Shown piece by piece: positions 1 to 11,134 of a stretch of DNA of 64,000 nt. This DNA comes from Gammaproteobacteria bacterium (GTDB taxonomy: Bacteria; Pseudomonadota; Gammaproteobacteria; Enterobacterales; Alteromonadaceae), in contig JAHJZX010000033.1 in the NCBI GenBank assembly GCA_018826295.1, positions 1 through 64,000 on the forward strand, read 5' to 3'. Below the pieces are notes generated by a model. That model was not told where the DNA came from, searched no databases, and saw nothing but the letters and a program-made list of their open reading frames with translations. Both the position numbers and the translations under genes were made by a program. Position 1 is the stretch's first letter, and the number at the start of each line of letters is the position of its first letter.

Positions 1-3
1 CAA

Positions 4-231
4 ATGTCACGTTTTTTCCGTCGCCGTAAATTCTGCCGTTTTTCTGCAGAAGGCACTGTAGAGATTGATTACAAAGATACCGCTGTTCTGAAAAACTACG
101 TTACAGAAAGCGGCAAGATCGTACCTAGCCGTATTACTGGTACCAGCGCTAAGTATCAGCGTCAATTAGCCCGTGCTATCAAGCGCGCACGCTACCTGGC
201 TCTGCTGCCGTACAGCGACTCACACAGTTAA
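4..231 (+). CDS. rpsR: 30S ribosomal protein S18
   Basis: Component of the small ribosomal subunit platform, where S18 pairs with S6. The 75-residue product has the basic N-terminus ([10 protein letters not shown]) and the C-terminal [18 protein letters not shown] signature of bacterial S18, and its length equals the usual size. The gene lies at the left window edge, so rpsF and priB, which normally precede it, would be outside. It is followed after 19 bases by rplI, as in the conserved rpsF-priB-rpsR-rplI operon. The identification is essentially certain. Confidence 0.98.
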   Translation: MSRFFRRRKFCRFSAEGTVEIDYKDTAVLKNYVTESGKIVPSRITGTSAKYQRQLARAIKRARYLALLPYSDSHS

Positions 232-250
232 TACAGAAGGGGTATAAGCA

Positions 251-703
251 ATGCAAATTATTCTGTTAGACAAAGTCGCTAACCTGGGTGGTTTAGGTGA
301 CAATGTAGCTGTTAAGTCTGGCTATGCCCGTAACTTCTTATTCCCACAGGGTAAAGCGGTTCCGGCTACTAAGGCTAACATCGAGAAATTCGAAGCCCGC
401 CGCGCTGAATTAGAAGCTAAATTAGCTGCTGACTTAGCTGCTGCAAACGACCGTGCTGCTAAAGTTGCTGCGCTGGGTGAAGTGACTATCGCTTCTAAAG
501 CCGGTGATGAAGGCAAACTGTTCGGTTCAGTTGGCACCCGTGATATCGCTGACGCGATCACTGAAGCCGGCGTTAAAGTATCTAAAGCAGAAGTTAAACT
601 GCCAAACGGTACTTTACGTGAAACTGGCGAGTTCGATATCGACGTTCAGTTACACGCTGAAGTTACAGCAACAGTTAAAGTTGTTGTAATCGCAGAAGCT
701 TAA
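251..703 (+). CDS. rplI: 50S ribosomal protein L9
   Basis: Large-subunit protein bound to 23S rRNA near the L1 stalk. The 150 residues show the canonical start [17 protein letters not shown], the [20 protein letters not shown]-binding segment of the N-terminal domain (to about residue 50), a long charged connecting helix rich in Ala, Glu and Lys (about 45-75), and a C-terminal domain with the family's [16 protein letters not shown] stretch. A GAAGGGG ribosome binding site precedes the ATG. It ends the ribosomal-protein operon: a strong terminator follows directly. Confidence 0.98.
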   Translation: MQIILLDKVANLGGLGDNVAVKSGYARNFLFPQGKAVPATKANIEKFEARRAELEAKLAADLAAANDRAAKVAALGEVTIASKAGDEGKLFGSVGTRDIADAITEAGVKVSKAEVKLPNGTLRETGEFDIDVQLHAEVTATVKVVVIAEA

Positions 704-713
704 TTGCTGGAAG

Positions 714-740
714 GCGCACTGCTTTGGCAGTGCGCTTTTT
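714..740 (+). terminator. Rho-independent terminator after rplI
   Basis: A perfect 9-bp stem (arms 714-722 and 727-735) with a 4-base loop (TTTG) is followed by a run of five T residues. It lies 10 bases after the rplI stop codon and separates the ribosomal-protein operon from dnaB. Confidence 0.9.
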
Positions 741-857
741 CTCTTGTTAGTCCCCGCTGTTATTTAAATCCCCCGATAAAAATTTCTCTGACTTTGCTTT
801 GTGATCTGCCTGCGGCGGGTTAGCATTATGCTGTTTTCGCTAACTGAAACAGGTGTT

Positions 858-2240
858 ATGAGTAGTATCAAAGACAAACAGGTTGCTGCGGTTAAAATGC
901 CGCCCCATTCGATAGAAGCTGAGCAATCCGTGCTGGGCGGCTTAATGCTGGACAATGAAGCCTGGGACCGGGTGGCCGAAAAAGTGGTCGAGCAGGATTT
1001 TTACCTGCGCGCACACCGCTTTATTTTCGCAGCCATGTCGCGTCTGGCCGAAGCAACGCAGCCCATTGATATTATTACCGTATCCGAAGATTTAGAAGCC
1101 AATTTACAACTGGACGACGTAGGCGGTTTTGCCTATTTGGGCGAAATTGCCAAGAACACCCCCAGTGCGGCAAATATTTTAGCCTATGCCGAAATTGTGC
1201 GTGAGCGCGCCGTGGTGCGCGATATGATTTCAGTGGCGCATGACATTGCCGATGCCGGTTACGACACCCAGGGCCGCACTTCGGCTGAATTGTTAGACTT
1301 TGCCGAAACCAAAGTATTTAAAATTGCCGAGCAGCGCACCAATGCCAATGAAGGCCCGGAGCCAATCAATAGTATTCTGGCAAAAACCATTGAGAAAATT
1401 GACGAACTGTTCCGCTCGCCGCATGACGGTGTTACCGGTGTATCTACCGGTTATGTCGATCTGGATAAAATGACCAACGGTATGCAACCGTCAGATTTGA
1501 TTATCGTGGCAGCCCGGCCATCGATGGGTAAAACTACCTTTGCGATGAACCTGTGTGAGCATGCGGCTATTACCTCCGATAAGCCGGTGCTGATTTTCAG
1601 CTTAGAGATGCCGTCAGAACAAATTATGATGCGTATGCTGGCTTCATTAGGCCGTATTGACCAAACCAAGGTGCGTACCGGCCAGCTGGAAGATGAAGAC
1701 TGGGCGCGGTTGTCATCTGCCATTGAGCTATTGAACACTAAAGGCAAAATGTATATCGACGATGGCTCGGGTTTAACACCGACGGAAGTGCGCTCGCGGG
1801 CACGACGGGTGGCACGCGAGCATGGTGGTTTAAGCATGATCATGGTCGACTACTTGCAGCTGATGACAGTGCCGGGTTTAAGTGAGAACCGTACCTTGGA
1901 GATTGCCGAGATTTCCCGCTCGTTAAAAGCTTTAGCAAAAGAGCTGAAAGTGCCGGTAGTGGCGCTGTCGCAGCTTAACCGCTCTTTGGAGCAACGTGCT
2001 GATAAACGGCCGGTTAACTCAGACTTACGTGAGTCCGGCTCTATCGAGCAGGACGCCGACTTAATTATGTTTATCTACCGCGACGAAGTGTACAACGATG
2101 ACAGTCCGGATAAAGGCACTGCTGAGGTTATCATCGGTAAGCAGCGGAACGGCCCGATTGGCCGGGTGCGGTTAACTTTCCATGGCCGCTATTCGCGCTT
2201 TGATAACTACGCCGGCAGCGCCAGGTTTGAGGAAGATTAA
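858..2240 (+). CDS. dnaB: Replicative DNA helicase DnaB
   Basis: Hexameric 5'-3' helicase that unwinds DNA at the replication fork and binds DnaG primase. From the ATG at 858 the protein is 460 residues, close to the usual length. The N-terminal domain opens with PPHSIEAEQSVLGGLML; a Walker A motif (ARPSMGKTTF) lies at about residues 219-228; DnaB motifs such as FSLEMPSEQ, VDYLQLM and SDLRESGSIEQDAD follow. The reading frame is open to 801, but those extra residues do not match the family, whereas MSSIKDK fits and has AGG upstream. No intein is present. The stop overlaps the alr start by one base (TAATG), suggesting translational coupling. Confidence 0.97.
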   Translation: MSSIKDKQVAAVKMPPHSIEAEQSVLGGLMLDNEAWDRVAEKVVEQDFYLRAHRFIFAAMSRLAEATQPIDIITVSEDLEANLQLDDVGGFAYLGEIAKNTPSAANILAYAEIVRERAVVRDMISVAHDIADAGYDTQGRTSAELLDFAETKVFKIAEQRTNANEGPEPINSILAKTIEKIDELFRSPHDGVTGVSTGYVDLDKMTNGMQPSDLIIVAARPSMGKTTFAMNLCEHAAITSDKPVLIFSLEMPSEQIMMRMLASLGRIDQTKVRTGQLEDEDWARLSSAIELLNTKGKMYIDDGSGLTPTEVRSRARRVAREHGGLSMIMVDYLQLMTVPGLSENRTLEIAEISRSLKALAKELKVPVVALSQLNRSLEQRADKRPVNSDLRESGSIEQDADLIMFIYRDEVYNDDSPDKGTAEVIIGKQRNGPIGRVRLTFHGRYSRFDNYAGSARFEED

Positions 2241-3319
2241 TGCTAAGCCGCCGGCCGCAGGCTACCATAGACTTAACTGCGCTTGAGCATAACTTTACTC
2301 GGGTAAAGCAGCTGGCGCCAAATAGCAAAGTATTGGCGGTATTAAAAGCCAATGCTTATGGCCATGGCATGCTGGCGGTGGCGCAAGCGCTGAAACAGGC
2401 TGATGCGCTGGGGGTAGCAAGGCTGGATGAAGCGTTGACGTTGCGTGCCGGTGGTATTGCCAAGCCAATAGTGTTGCTGGAAGGTTTTTTTCATGCCGAT
2501 GAGCTGGCACAAATTGTAGCCTCTAATCTGCAACTGGTAATACACCATCGCGAGCAGGCTGACGCTTTATTGGCGGCAGTGCTGGATGCGCCGGTGCGGG
2601 TTTGGTTAAAAGTCGACACCGGCATGCACCGGTTGGGTATTTATCCGGATGAGTTTAATGACTTATATCAGCGCCTGAGCCAAAGCAGCAATGTGCAGGG
2701 GCCACTGCGGCTGATGAGCCACTTTGCCAGCTCAGATGAACTGGATAAGCCGGCAACCGCCAGGCAATTAGCGTTATTTCAGCAGATCACTCTGGGGCGT
2801 GCCGGTGAGCATTCACTGGCCAATTCCGGCGCGGTATTAAACTGGCCACCAAGCCATGCAGATTGGGTGCGGCCAGGATTAATGTTATATGGCGTTTCGC
2901 CAATGGCAGAGGCTGTAGGCTGCGATCATGGTTTAAAACCGGTAATGACGTTAAGCAGCAGTGTTATTGCCGTACGTGACGTTAAAGCCGGTGATGCCGT
3001 AGGTTACGGTGGCAGCTGGATAGCCGCGCATAACAGCCGGCTGGCGGTGGTGGCAATGGGCTACGGCGACGGCTATCCGCGCGCGGCTGGCAACAATGCC
3101 GATGTATTGATTAACGGTAGGCGCCTGCCTATCGTCGGCCGGGTATCGATGGATATGATCACTGTCGATATTGGCAGCGAAGCGGTAGCCGTTGGCGATA
3201 AAGTGATCCTGTGGGGTAATGACTTACCGGTAGAGCAACTGGCACGCTGTGTCGATACCATTCCATACGAGCTATTGTGCAATATTACCAGCCGGGTGCA
3301 GTTTAATTACACTAATTAA
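2240..3319 (+). CDS. alr: Alanine racemase (PLP-dependent)
   Basis: Interconverts L- and D-alanine, supplying D-Ala for peptidoglycan in the cytoplasm. The 359-residue protein has the PLP-binding lysine in AVLKANAYGHG (Lys36), the LKVDTGMHRLG barrel motif, and the C-terminal GYGGSW, MGYGDGYPR and GRVSMDM motifs that contribute the second catalytic tyrosine and substrate contacts. Length is typical. The start overlaps the dnaB stop by one base, and dnaB-alr adjacency is common in gammaproteobacteria. Whether this is the constitutive alr or a catabolic dadX paralogue cannot be told from one copy, but the neighbourhood favours alr. Confidence 0.96.
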   Translation: MLSRRPQATIDLTALEHNFTRVKQLAPNSKVLAVLKANAYGHGMLAVAQALKQADALGVARLDEALTLRAGGIAKPIVLLEGFFHADELAQIVASNLQLVIHHREQADALLAAVLDAPVRVWLKVDTGMHRLGIYPDEFNDLYQRLSQSSNVQGPLRLMSHFASSDELDKPATARQLALFQQITLGRAGEHSLANSGAVLNWPPSHADWVRPGLMLYGVSPMAEAVGCDHGLKPVMTLSSSVIAVRDVKAGDAVGYGGSWIAAHNSRLAVVAMGYGDGYPRAAGNNADVLINGRRLPIVGRVSMDMITVDIGSEAVAVGDKVILWGNDLPVEQLARCVDTIPYELLCNITSRVQFNYTN

Positions 3320-3330
3320 TTAGATGAAAA

Positions 3331-3356
3331 AAAACGCCGGCAGCTGCCGGCGTTTT
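3331..3356. terminator. Bidirectional terminator between alr and cheX
   Basis: A perfect palindromic stem, with an A-run on the left arm and a T-run on the right, sits between the convergent alr and cheX genes, 11 bases after the alr stop. The symmetry lets it terminate transcription from both sides. Confidence 0.9.
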
Positions 3357-3371
3357 GCTGATAAATACTAG

Positions 3372-3836
3372 CTACTTATCAAAGCTGACTTCGATATGCA
3401 CCTTGCCAAAGTCTGAATCGAACGGCATTAATATTTTCGCTCCTTCGGATTTATGCGAAATAGTATGGTTTTTACCCGACACCACCACAGGGGTGGCCAT
3501 AGTAAAGTCGTAACCTTTTTCACCGAGTATGCGCTTAGCACCACCGGTAACCATATTGGTAATTTCACCCACCATGTCAGTGACGTCTGGCGTAATGCCT
3601 TTTGGCCGCTCGCCCAGCATGCGAAACATTATTTCTACCGCCAGCGACTCTTCAAAAGTGATAGAAAATGAGCCTTTGGTTTGTGGGCTAACCATACCAA
3701 TTAAGCCTGACACGTCGCCACGGGCAACTTCGTCTTTTTTAATTCGTGGCTGGCCCGGAACGATAGTGGTATTGGCCATGGTGCTCAGAACATTTACCAA
3801 AGAAGAAAGAAACGGGTTTATAAATTCAACATTCAT
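3372..3836 (-). CDS. CheX-family chemotaxis phosphatase-like protein
   Basis: CheX proteins dephosphorylate CheY-type response regulators. The 154-residue product matches the CheX fold in length and carries the helix DMVGEITNMVTGGAKRIL with the E-x-x-N motif that supplies the catalytic Glu and Asn, about two thirds along the chain. The frame is open to 3872, but the first good start is the ATG at 3836 (MNVEFINPFL). No other chemotaxis gene is adjacent, so its partner regulator is unknown; orphan CheX proteins are common in this order and may act on other response regulators. Downstream it ends at the shared terminator with alr. Confidence 0.85.
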   Translation of the reverse strand: MNVEFINPFLSSLVNVLSTMANTTIVPGQPRIKKDEVARGDVSGLIGMVSPQTKGSFSITFEESLAVEIMFRMLGERPKGITPDVTDMVGEITNMVTGGAKRILGEKGYDFTMATPVVVSGKNHTISHKSEGAKILMPFDSDFGKVHIEVSFDK

Positions 3837-3938
3837 GTTAATGCCTATAAAAATACGGAAACCGATGGCCAAGCCAGTATAAGCTTAGAAAGCTTTTACT
3901 AAATACACAAGCCAGCTTGTTGATCCAACTGGTTTTTA

Positions 3939-4376
3939 TTATTGCAGTTTGCAGCTTTTACATAAACCGTGTGCTTCGATGGTTTGCTGTTGGATAGTGA
4001 ACCCCTGTAATACCGCCTGACGGTTAAATTCGTCATGTAAAATGTGCGCATGTAATTCAGTTACGTTGCCGCACTGGTCACAGATCAGCAATTGTGCCGG
4101 ATGATGATGGCCAAAATGATGACAAAGCAAAAAGGCGTTGCTTGATTCTATTTTATGAATAAAGCCTTGCTCAGTAAGAAATTCCAAAGCCCGGTATACG
4201 GTAGCAGGTTTTGCACCAGGCTCGGTTTGTTTTAATTGCTCCAGCAACTCATAAGCGCCAATGCCGCCATTAAGATCGGCCAGCAGGCGGAATACTTTTT
4301 CCCGGATAGCAGTAAAGCGGGCGCCATTTTGTTCACATATAATACGGGCACGGTTAACCAGAGTTTCCGTCGACAT
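3939..4376 (-). CDS. zur: Fur-family zinc uptake regulator Zur
   Basis: Zinc-responsive repressor of zinc import genes. The 145-residue protein has an N-terminal winged helix (ARFTAIREKVFRLL, KPATVYRALEFL) and a C-terminal metal and dimerisation domain. A His-rich segment (HHFGHHHPAQ) is followed by CDQCGN and the terminal CKSC pair that bind structural zinc. The Cys pairs and the phrase LLICDQCGNVTEL point to Zur rather than Fur. It sits alone between cheX and a small membrane protein on the same strand. No Zur operator or zinc transporter gene was identified in the window. Confidence 0.9.
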   Translation of the reverse strand: MSTETLVNRARIICEQNGARFTAIREKVFRLLADLNGGIGAYELLEQLKQTEPGAKPATVYRALEFLTEQGFIHKIESSNAFLLCHHFGHHHPAQLLICDQCGNVTELHAHILHDEFNRQAVLQGFTIQQQTIEAHGLCKSCKLQ

Positions 4377-4444
4377 TGTCAGCTCCTGTCAGCAGTTGCT
4401 GGCAGTGTACCATATCAATGCTGAACTGCCACGCTGTCGACTAT

Positions 4445-4473
4445 GCAAAAACAACCGCGATTATAAGCGGTTG
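4445..4473 (-). terminator. Terminator overlapping the stop of the PspB-like gene
   Basis: On the minus strand a 7-bp stem (arms 4467-4473 and 4452-4458) is followed by five T residues. The upstream arm lies inside the last codons of the 4461-4673 gene, so coding sequence and terminator overlap. It insulates zur from that gene. Confidence 0.7.
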
Positions 4474-4673
4474 ATTTGGTCTTTCAGTTGATATGACTTG
4501 TCAGTGACAATGCTTTCCAGTGTGGCAATGCGTTGTTTAAGCTTTTCCTGCTCGGCTTTAAGTTGATCCAACTCTGCACTGCCCGCTTTGCCTTTGTTGT
4601 CGTTATATACTTTAAACGCAGATAATCCGATGCCGCCAATAATGGCCAGCGCTGCTATTTCAAATGGTCCCAT
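4461..4673 (-). CDS. PspB-like small membrane protein
   Basis: A 70-residue protein with one N-terminal membrane segment (MGPFEIAALAIIGGIGLSAF) followed by a charged helix (about residues 33-66, Lys/Glu/Gln-rich with heptad-like leucines) that probably forms a cytoplasmic coiled coil. This layout resembles PspB, the phage-shock membrane protein, but the resemblance is architectural and no diagnostic residue settles it. The start at 4673 is chosen because AGGAG lies 8 bases upstream; the frame is open to 4733. It is transcribed alone toward zur, with its own terminator. Role inferred only as envelope-associated. Confidence 0.7.
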   Translation of the reverse strand: MGPFEIAALAIIGGIGLSAFKVYNDNKGKAGSAELDQLKAEQEKLKQRIATLESIVTDKSYQLKDQINRL

Positions 4674-4866
4674 GCTGTGCTCCTGTGCTTTGCTATTGTA
4701 GTTCAACGGCATTGTTTGCAAATCAAATGCCAATTAATAATATTGATATATATCAGTTGGATATGTCAGTTACGTAGTTAATGACAACGGCAGGCAGTTA
4801 AAAGTTTAGCCATTTACACCAGAATATAGTGGTAAACTTAGCCACTATTCTAGCAATTAATTGTAA

Positions 4867-5494
<628 letters not shown>

Positions 5495-5565
5495 GTCACA
5501 CCTGTATTCGTTAGCTGTTGCCTACTATGGGTGTCAAGGTTGCTGCTTTCAATAGCTTGCTAAAG

Positions 5566-6990
5566 CTACTGCGGTTGCTGCTCTGGCAAGTTTTCTGTAC
5601 TGACTTGTTCTGATAAGCGTTGTTTCTGTTGTTGCCGCCGGATGTCTGCCTGTTGGCGTTCATCTACCCAAAGTAAGGTGTCATAGTAGCGGCGGATATT
5701 TTCGACATAGGTGACCGCTTCATCGCCGCGGGCATAACCGTATTTTGTATTTTGGTACACGCTTTTTTGCCGCAGTAATGGCAGGCGCTGTTTAACGTCC
5801 AGCCATTTATCCGGATCTGCACCTTGTTGCTGGGTAATAATGCGGGCGTCTTCTACATGACCCCAGCCAACGTTGTACGATGCTAAGGCAAACCAGAGAC
5901 GGTCTGGCATACTAATGCGCTCTGGTATACGGGTAAGCAACCGGTGCAGATACCGGCTGCCGCCCTGAATGCTTTGTTCGGCATCCAGCCGGCTGCGAAT
6001 ACCCATTTGCTGTGCGGTCGGTAAGGTTAGCATCATTAAACCGCGCACACCGGTAGGGCTTTTGGCTTTAGGGTTCCAGTGTGATTCCTGGTAACTCAGC
6101 GCCGCCAGCAAACGCCAGTCGAGTTCGCCGGCGTATTGCACAAACCAGTCTTTAAATTCCGGTAAGCTTTGTTCAATCGCTTCAATATAAGTCAGGGTAT
6201 CGACATAATCAAACAGCTGAATATGGCCAAAATACTTATCTTCCAGCGTGATCAACTCGCTGTTTTGGTACATAGCGCCAAAAAATTCGATGAGTACGGC
6301 ATAAAGAGAATCATCAGTGTTGTCGGCCAGCAGCCAGCTTACCGGCAGGTTGTCGCGTACGGTAAAGGCAATGCTTAAGTTCGGATAAAAACGCCGGTTG
6401 AGCGCCAGCTGATTGGAATCTGTTACGGTGTAGCTGATATTGCCATCTACCACCTGTTGTAGAATTTCGTCGGCATCCAGAGTCGGGTGCTGCTGCCATT
6501 GCAAATTCGGCTGCTCAAACTGCAGCTGTTGTAGTGTCTCAGCGTGGCTGCTGTCTTTTACTACCACTATAGTGTCACTAAGCTCTTCCAGCGTTCTGGG
6601 CCAGGTATTGCCTTGTTTAAACACCAGGACTTCATTAATCCAGCGGTAAGCCGGCGAAGCGCGATAGCGGCTTTTGCGCAATTCGGTTTGGGTTAATCCG
6701 CCGGCGATATAGTCTACCTGACCGGCATCCAGCTTTTGCAGCAACTCATTTAAATGATAACTGGGGTAGAGCTCAAGTTTTACTCCGAGTTTATCAGCCA
6801 GCGCCTGACTAAGCTCCAGCTCAAAACCGACCGGCCCATCTACGCCAACATAATAGCTGGTAGGGCCGTGCAAAATGCCGACCTTAATGCTATCACGCTG
6901 ATAAATATCGTAAAGTTGGCTTGACTCTGGCGCCGGGGTACAACCGGCCAGCCAAAATAACCAGCACAACCAAAAGCCGATTTTGTGCAT
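5566..6990 (-). CDS. mltF: Membrane-bound lytic murein transglycosylase F
   Basis: Outer-membrane lipoprotein that cleaves peptidoglycan to 1,6-anhydromuropeptides. The 474-residue product has a lipoprotein signal peptide with lipobox LAGC (lipidated Cys17). A periplasmic type-3 solute-binding domain follows (about 30-265, GPTSYYVGVDGPVGFELEL and GGLTQTELRKSRYRAS), then a lytic transglycosylase domain with the catalytic Glu in ALSYQESHWNP, and the conserved SPTGVRGLMMLT and ASYNVGWGHV motifs. Residues after about 440 are Gln-rich and low in complexity. Domain order and length match MltF. It is divergent from purL. Confidence 0.94.
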   Translation of the reverse strand: MHKIGFWLCWLFWLAGCTPAPESSQLYDIYQRDSIKVGILHGPTSYYVGVDGPVGFELELSQALADKLGVKLELYPSYHLNELLQKLDAGQVDYIAGGLTQTELRKSRYRASPAYRWINEVLVFKQGNTWPRTLEELSDTIVVVKDSSHAETLQQLQFEQPNLQWQQHPTLDADEILQQVVDGNISYTVTDSNQLALNRRFYPNLSIAFTVRDNLPVSWLLADNTDDSLYAVLIEFFGAMYQNSELITLEDKYFGHIQLFDYVDTLTYIEAIEQSLPEFKDWFVQYAGELDWRLLAALSYQESHWNPKAKSPTGVRGLMMLTLPTAQQMGIRSRLDAEQSIQGGSRYLHRLLTRIPERISMPDRLWFALASYNVGWGHVEDARIITQQQGADPDKWLDVKQRLPLLRQKSVYQNTKYGYARGDEAVTYVENIRRYYDTLLWVDERQQADIRRQQQKQRLSEQVSTENLPEQQPQ

Positions 6991-7082
6991 TCACTCCAAC
7001 CTGCAATGCTGTGTTCTGCGCTGTTATAACAAACTTCTGTCGTACAGTCAGTGTTTACTCATACCACTTAGGCAGAAATTTC

Positions 7083-7088
7083 TTTATA
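7083..7088 (+). promoter_or_regulatory. Possible -10 element for purL
   Basis: A perfect TATAAT lies 65 bases before the purL start. No convincing -35 hexamer is seen at 16-18 bases upstream, so an activator or a weak -35 is implied. No PurR operator was recognised in the 162-base mltF-purL gap. Confidence 0.4.
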
Positions 7089-7152
7089 ATGGCGCGCCGA
7101 TCAGGGGCTAAGCCCAGGTACCATCTTTGACAAACCCACGGGAAAAAAAACT

Positions 7153-10100
7153 ATGTTGATCCTGCGTGGTGCGCCAGCACTGTCCGAATTCAGAATTCAA
7201 AAGTTACTCGACCAAAGCGCCCAAAGTGGCTTAACGCTAAGCAGCCTGTATGCTGAGTTTATGCACTTTGCTGATATCAGCAGCGCCTTGACTGACGCCC
7301 AACAGCAAACGCTGGATAAATTGCTTACCTATGGCCCGGCTATTGCCAGCCATGAACCACGTGGCCAGTTAATTCTGGTAACGCCACGGCCGGGCACCAT
7401 ATCGCCCTGGTCTTCTAAAGCAACCGACATTGCCCGCAACTGTGGTTTAAGTCAGGTTACGCGGTTAGAGCGCGGTATCGCTTATTATGTTGAGGCGGCA
7501 GAAGCACTGAGCAGCACTCAACTTAGCCAGCTGGCCAGCCTGCTGCATGACCGCATGATGGAAGCGGTGTTTACCGAGCTGAACCAGGCGCAGGCACTGT
7601 TTGTGAAAGCCGAACCTGCGCCATTAAGCTCGGTTGATATTATCAAAGGTGGCCGGGCTGCGCTGGTGAATGCCAATATAGAAATGGGCCTGGCACTGGC
7701 TGATGATGAAGTAGACTACCTGTTTGACAACTTTACCGCACTGGGCCGTAATCCGAACGATATAGAGCTGTATATGTTCGCCCAGGCTAACTCCGAGCAC
7801 TGCCGGCATAAAATTTTCAATGCCGACTGGACTATCGACGGCGTGCAGCAGCCTAAATCGCTGTTTAAAATGATTAAAAATACCTTTGAGCAAACACCGG
7901 ACTATGTGTTGTCGGCCTATAAGGACAATGCTGCGGTAATGGAAGGCTCTGTTGCCGGCCGTTTTTTTGCGCAGGCGGCGGACAATACTTATCAGTATCA
8001 CCATGAGCCTATCCATGTACTGATGAAGGTAGAAACTCATAACCATCCAACCGCTATTTCACCTTATCCGGGGGCTGCGACAGGCTCTGGTGGTGAAATT
8101 CGTGACGAAGGTGCAACAGGGGTAGGGTCTAAGCCTAAAGCCGGTTTAGTGGGCTTTTCGGTGTCTAATTTACGCATTCCTGGCTTTGAACAGCCGTGGG
8201 AGACTGATTTTGGCAAGCCGGACCGTATCGTATCGGCGCTGGATATTATGCTGGAAGGGCCTTTAGGTGGGGCGGCCTTTAATAATGAGTTTGGCCGGCC
8301 GGCGATTAACGGTTATTTCCGTACCTATGAAGAAAAGGTGCCAAGCCATAACGGTGACGAAGTGCGTGGTTACCATAAGCCAATTATGTTAGCTGGTGGT
8401 TTAGGTAATATCCGTGCGGAACATGTACAAAAAGGTGATTTACCGGTAGGCGCGAAACTGGTGGTGTTGGGCGGCCCGGCGATGAATATCGGTCTGGGCG
8501 GCGGTGCGGCATCGTCGATGGCATCGGGTCAATCGGCAGAAGATTTAGACTTTGCGTCAGTACAACGCGAAAACCCGGAAATTGAACGCCGTTGTCAGGA
8601 AGTTATTGACCGCTGCTGGCAGTTGGGTAAGGACAACCCGATAGTGTTTATTCACGATGTCGGTGCCGGTGGTTTATCTAACGCCTTTCCTGAGCTGGTA
8701 AATGATGGCGGCGTTGGTGGTAAGTTTGAACTGCGTAATGTGCCTAACGATGAGCCGGGTATGTCGCCGCTGCAAATCTGGTGCAACGAATCGCAAGAGC
8801 GTTATGTGATGGCAATTCCGGCCGACAAAATGCCGGTATTCGAGCAGATTTGTAAACGTGAGCGTGCGCCCTTTGCCGTTGTAGGTGAAGCCACCAGCGA
8901 ACAACATCTAACGCTGACCGACAGCCACTTTGGCAGTACGCCTATTGATTTACCGTTAAATGTATTGCTGGGCAAAGCGCCGAAAATGCACCGTGACGTG
9001 CAAAGTGCGCAAACCGCCGGTAAAGCACTGGATTTAACCGGTGTCACGTTGATAGAGGCTGCTGAACGTTTATTACGCTTGCCGACTATTGCCGAGAAAA
9101 CCTTCCTGGTCACCATTGGCGACCGCAGCGTAACCGGCTTAATTGCCCGTGATCAAATGGTTGGCCCCTGGCAGGTGCCGGTAGCTAACTGTGGTGTTAC
9201 CGCAGCCAGCTATGATACGTACCATGGCGAAGCGATGGCGATGGGTGAACGTACGCCGGTCGCACTGCTGGATTTTGCTGCTTCAGCGCGTTTAGCGGTA
9301 GCAGAAGCCATTACCAATATTGCCGCCACCGACATTGGCGATTTAAAGCGGGTTAAGTTATCCGCTAACTGGATGGCCGCCGCCGGCCATCCGGGTGAAG
9401 ATGCCGGCTTGTACGCGGCTGTTAAAGCGATAGGCGAAGAGCTTTGTCCGGCGCTGGAAGTCACTATTCCGGTAGGTAAAGACTCGATGTCGATGAAAAC
9501 CAAATGGCAGCAAAACGGCGAAGAAAAAGCGGTAACATCACCGCTGTCTTTGGTTATTACTGCGTTTGCCCGGGTAGAAGATATCCGTAAAACGGTAACG
9601 CCACAACTGCGCACTGACAAAGGTGACAGCAGCTTGTTGCTACTTGACTTAGGCCTTGGCCAGAATCGCCTGGGCGCTTCGTGTTTAGCGCAGGTTTATA
9701 AACAACTGGGGCAAACACCGGTCGACTTAGACAGCCCGGAGCTGTTAATTAACTTCTTCAATGCGTTGCAACAGTTAACCCGCGAGCAAAAGCTGCTGGC
9801 CTACCATGACCGTTCTGATGGTGGCTTGTTTGTTACCCTGGCTGAAATGGCTTTTGCCGGTAAAGCCGGTGTACGCGCTGACATCAGTGCCTTGGGTAGC
9901 GATGATATGGCGGTGTTGTTCTCTGAAGAGCCGGGCGCGGTAATTCAGGTCAGCAACAGCGAGCTTCAGTACGTTCAGCAAGTGCTGGCGCAGCATCAGT
10001 TATCGGCCTGCAGCCATGTTATTGGCACAGTAACAACGGCAGACGAGTTGGTGTTCAGCCGTGGTGCTAAAGTGGTGTTAAGTGATAGCCGCACCCGTTT

Positions 10101-11046
10101 ACGCTGTATCTGGGCGGAAACAACTTACCAGATGCAGGCTCTGCGCGATAATCCGGCCGGTGCCAAGCAGGAATTTGCCGCTAAAGCTGATGCTGCCGAT
10201 CCTGGCTTAAACGTTAAACTAAGCTTTGATTTAAACGAAGATGTGGCAGCACCTTACATTTTAAAAGGTGCTGCGCCAAAAGTGGCCATTTTACGTGAGC
10301 AAGGCGTGAACTCGCATGTCGAGATGGCGGCTGCCTTTAACCGTGCCGGCTTTAGCGCGGTTGATGTGCATATGAGCGACATTTTAGCCGGTCGCGCTAA
10401 ACTGAGCGATTTTAACGGCTTAGTCGCCTGCGGTGGCTTCTCTTACGGTGACGTGTTAGGCGCCGGTGAAGGCTGGGCCAAATCGGTATTGTTTAACGAT
10501 ATTGCCCGTCAGCAATTTGCCGATTTCTTCGCACACCAAAGCACCTTCTCGCTGGGTGTGTGTAACGGTTGTCAGATGATGTCTAATCTGAAAAGCCTGA
10601 TCCCGGGTGCAGAATTGTGGCCGCATTTTGTGCGTAACAAATCTGAGCGGTTTGAAGCGCGCTTTAGCCTGGTCGAAATTCAGCAAAGCCCGTCGCTGTT
10701 CTTTGCCGGTATGGCCGGTTCACGCATGCCAATTGCTGTTTCGCACGGCGAAGGCCATGCCGAATTTGCCAGCAGCGAAGCCTTTGCTAAGGCCAACCAC
10801 AGTGGTACGGTAGCGATGCGTTTTATTGATCACTATGGTAAAGCGACTGAGCAATATCCGCACAACCCGAACGGTTCGCCGGCCGGCATCACCTCACTGA
10901 CCACCACTGATGGCCGGGTTACGATAATGATGCCGCATCCGGAGCGGGTGTTCCGTGCAGTAGCTAACTCCTGGCAGCCAGATGGCTGGCAGGAAGACAG
11001 CCCCTGGATGCGGATGTTCCGCAATGCCCGTGTCTGGTTAGGCTAA
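7153..11046 (+). CDS. purL: Phosphoribosylformylglycinamidine synthase
   Basis: Fourth step of purine biosynthesis: FGAR plus glutamine and ATP to FGAM. The 1297-residue chain is the large single-polypeptide proteobacterial form. The N-terminal PurS-like domain is followed by two FGAM synthetase halves ([47 protein letters not shown]). A C-terminal glutaminase follows, with nucleophile Cys in GVCNGCQMM near residue 1137 and the PHPERVFR motif near the end. An alternative upstream start is unlikely. It is monocistronic, with a clear terminator downstream. Confidence 0.98.
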   Translation: MLILRGAPALSEFRIQKLLDQSAQSGLTLSSLYAEFMHFADISSALTDAQQQTLDKLLTYGPAIASHEPRGQLILVTPRPGTISPWSSKATDIARNCGLSQVTRLERGIAYYVEAAEALSSTQLSQLASLLHDRMMEAVFTELNQAQALFVKAEPAPLSSVDIIKGGRAALVNANIEMGLALADDEVDYLFDNFTALGRNPNDIELYMFAQANSEHCRHKIFNADWTIDGVQQPKSLFKMIKNTFEQTPDYVLSAYKDNAAVMEGSVAGRFFAQAADNTYQYHHEPIHVLMKVETHNHPTAISPYPGAATGSGGEIRDEGATGVGSKPKAGLVGFSVSNLRIPGFEQPWETDFGKPDRIVSALDIMLEGPLGGAAFNNEFGRPAINGYFRTYEEKVPSHNGDEVRGYHKPIMLAGGLGNIRAEHVQKGDLPVGAKLVVLGGPAMNIGLGGGAASSMASGQSAEDLDFASVQRENPEIERRCQEVIDRCWQLGKDNPIVFIHDVGAGGLSNAFPELVNDGGVGGKFELRNVPNDEPGMSPLQIWCNESQERYVMAIPADKMPVFEQICKRERAPFAVVGEATSEQHLTLTDSHFGSTPIDLPLNVLLGKAPKMHRDVQSAQTAGKALDLTGVTLIEAAERLLRLPTIAEKTFLVTIGDRSVTGLIARDQMVGPWQVPVANCGVTAASYDTYHGEAMAMGERTPVALLDFAASARLAVAEAITNIAATDIGDLKRVKLSANWMAAAGHPGEDAGLYAAVKAIGEELCPALEVTIPVGKDSMSMKTKWQQNGEEKAVTSPLSLVITAFARVEDIRKTVTPQLRTDKGDSSLLLLDLGLGQNRLGASCLAQVYKQLGQTPVDLDSPELLINFFNALQQLTREQKLLAYHDRSDGGLFVTLAEMAFAGKAGVRADISALGSDDMAVLFSEEPGAVIQVSNSELQYVQQVLAQHQLSACSHVIGTVTTADELVFSRGAKVVLSDSRTRLRCIWAETTYQMQALRDNPAGAKQEFAAKADAADPGLNVKLSFDLNEDVAAPYILKGAAPKVAILREQGVNSHVEMAAAFNRAGFSAVDVHMSDILAGRAKLSDFNGLVACGGFSYGDVLGAGEGWAKSVLFNDIARQQFADFFAHQSTFSLGVCNGCQMMSNLKSLIPGAELWPHFVRNKSERFEARFSLVEIQQSPSLFFAGMAGSRMPIAVSHGEGHAEFASSEAFAKANHSGTVAMRFIDHYGKATEQYPHNPNGSPAGITSLTTTDGRVTIMMPHPERVFRAVANSWQPDGWQEDSPWMRMFRNARVWLG

Positions 11047-11068
11047 GTAAGTTAACCGCTACGAAAGA

Positions 11069-11090
11069 AACCTGCTGCGGCAGGTTTTTT
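11069..11090 (+). terminator. Rho-independent terminator after purL
   Basis: Inverted repeat at 11069-11086 (arms of about 7-8 bp) followed by a T-run, 23 bases after the purL stop. Confidence 0.85.
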
Positions 11091-11134
11091 GTTGCTTGAA
11101 AGCCGGCAAAAATGTCCGGTTAAGCTAAGGAAGG

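Noticed and set aside
3453-3882. Plus-strand frames opposite cheX
   Set aside because: They are mirror frames of a conserved CheX gene with no start signal or family match.
7023-7030. GTTATAAC palindrome near the mltF-purL promoter region as a Zur box
   Set aside because: It lacks the spacing and flanking bases of the known Zur consensus, and neither neighbour is a zinc gene.
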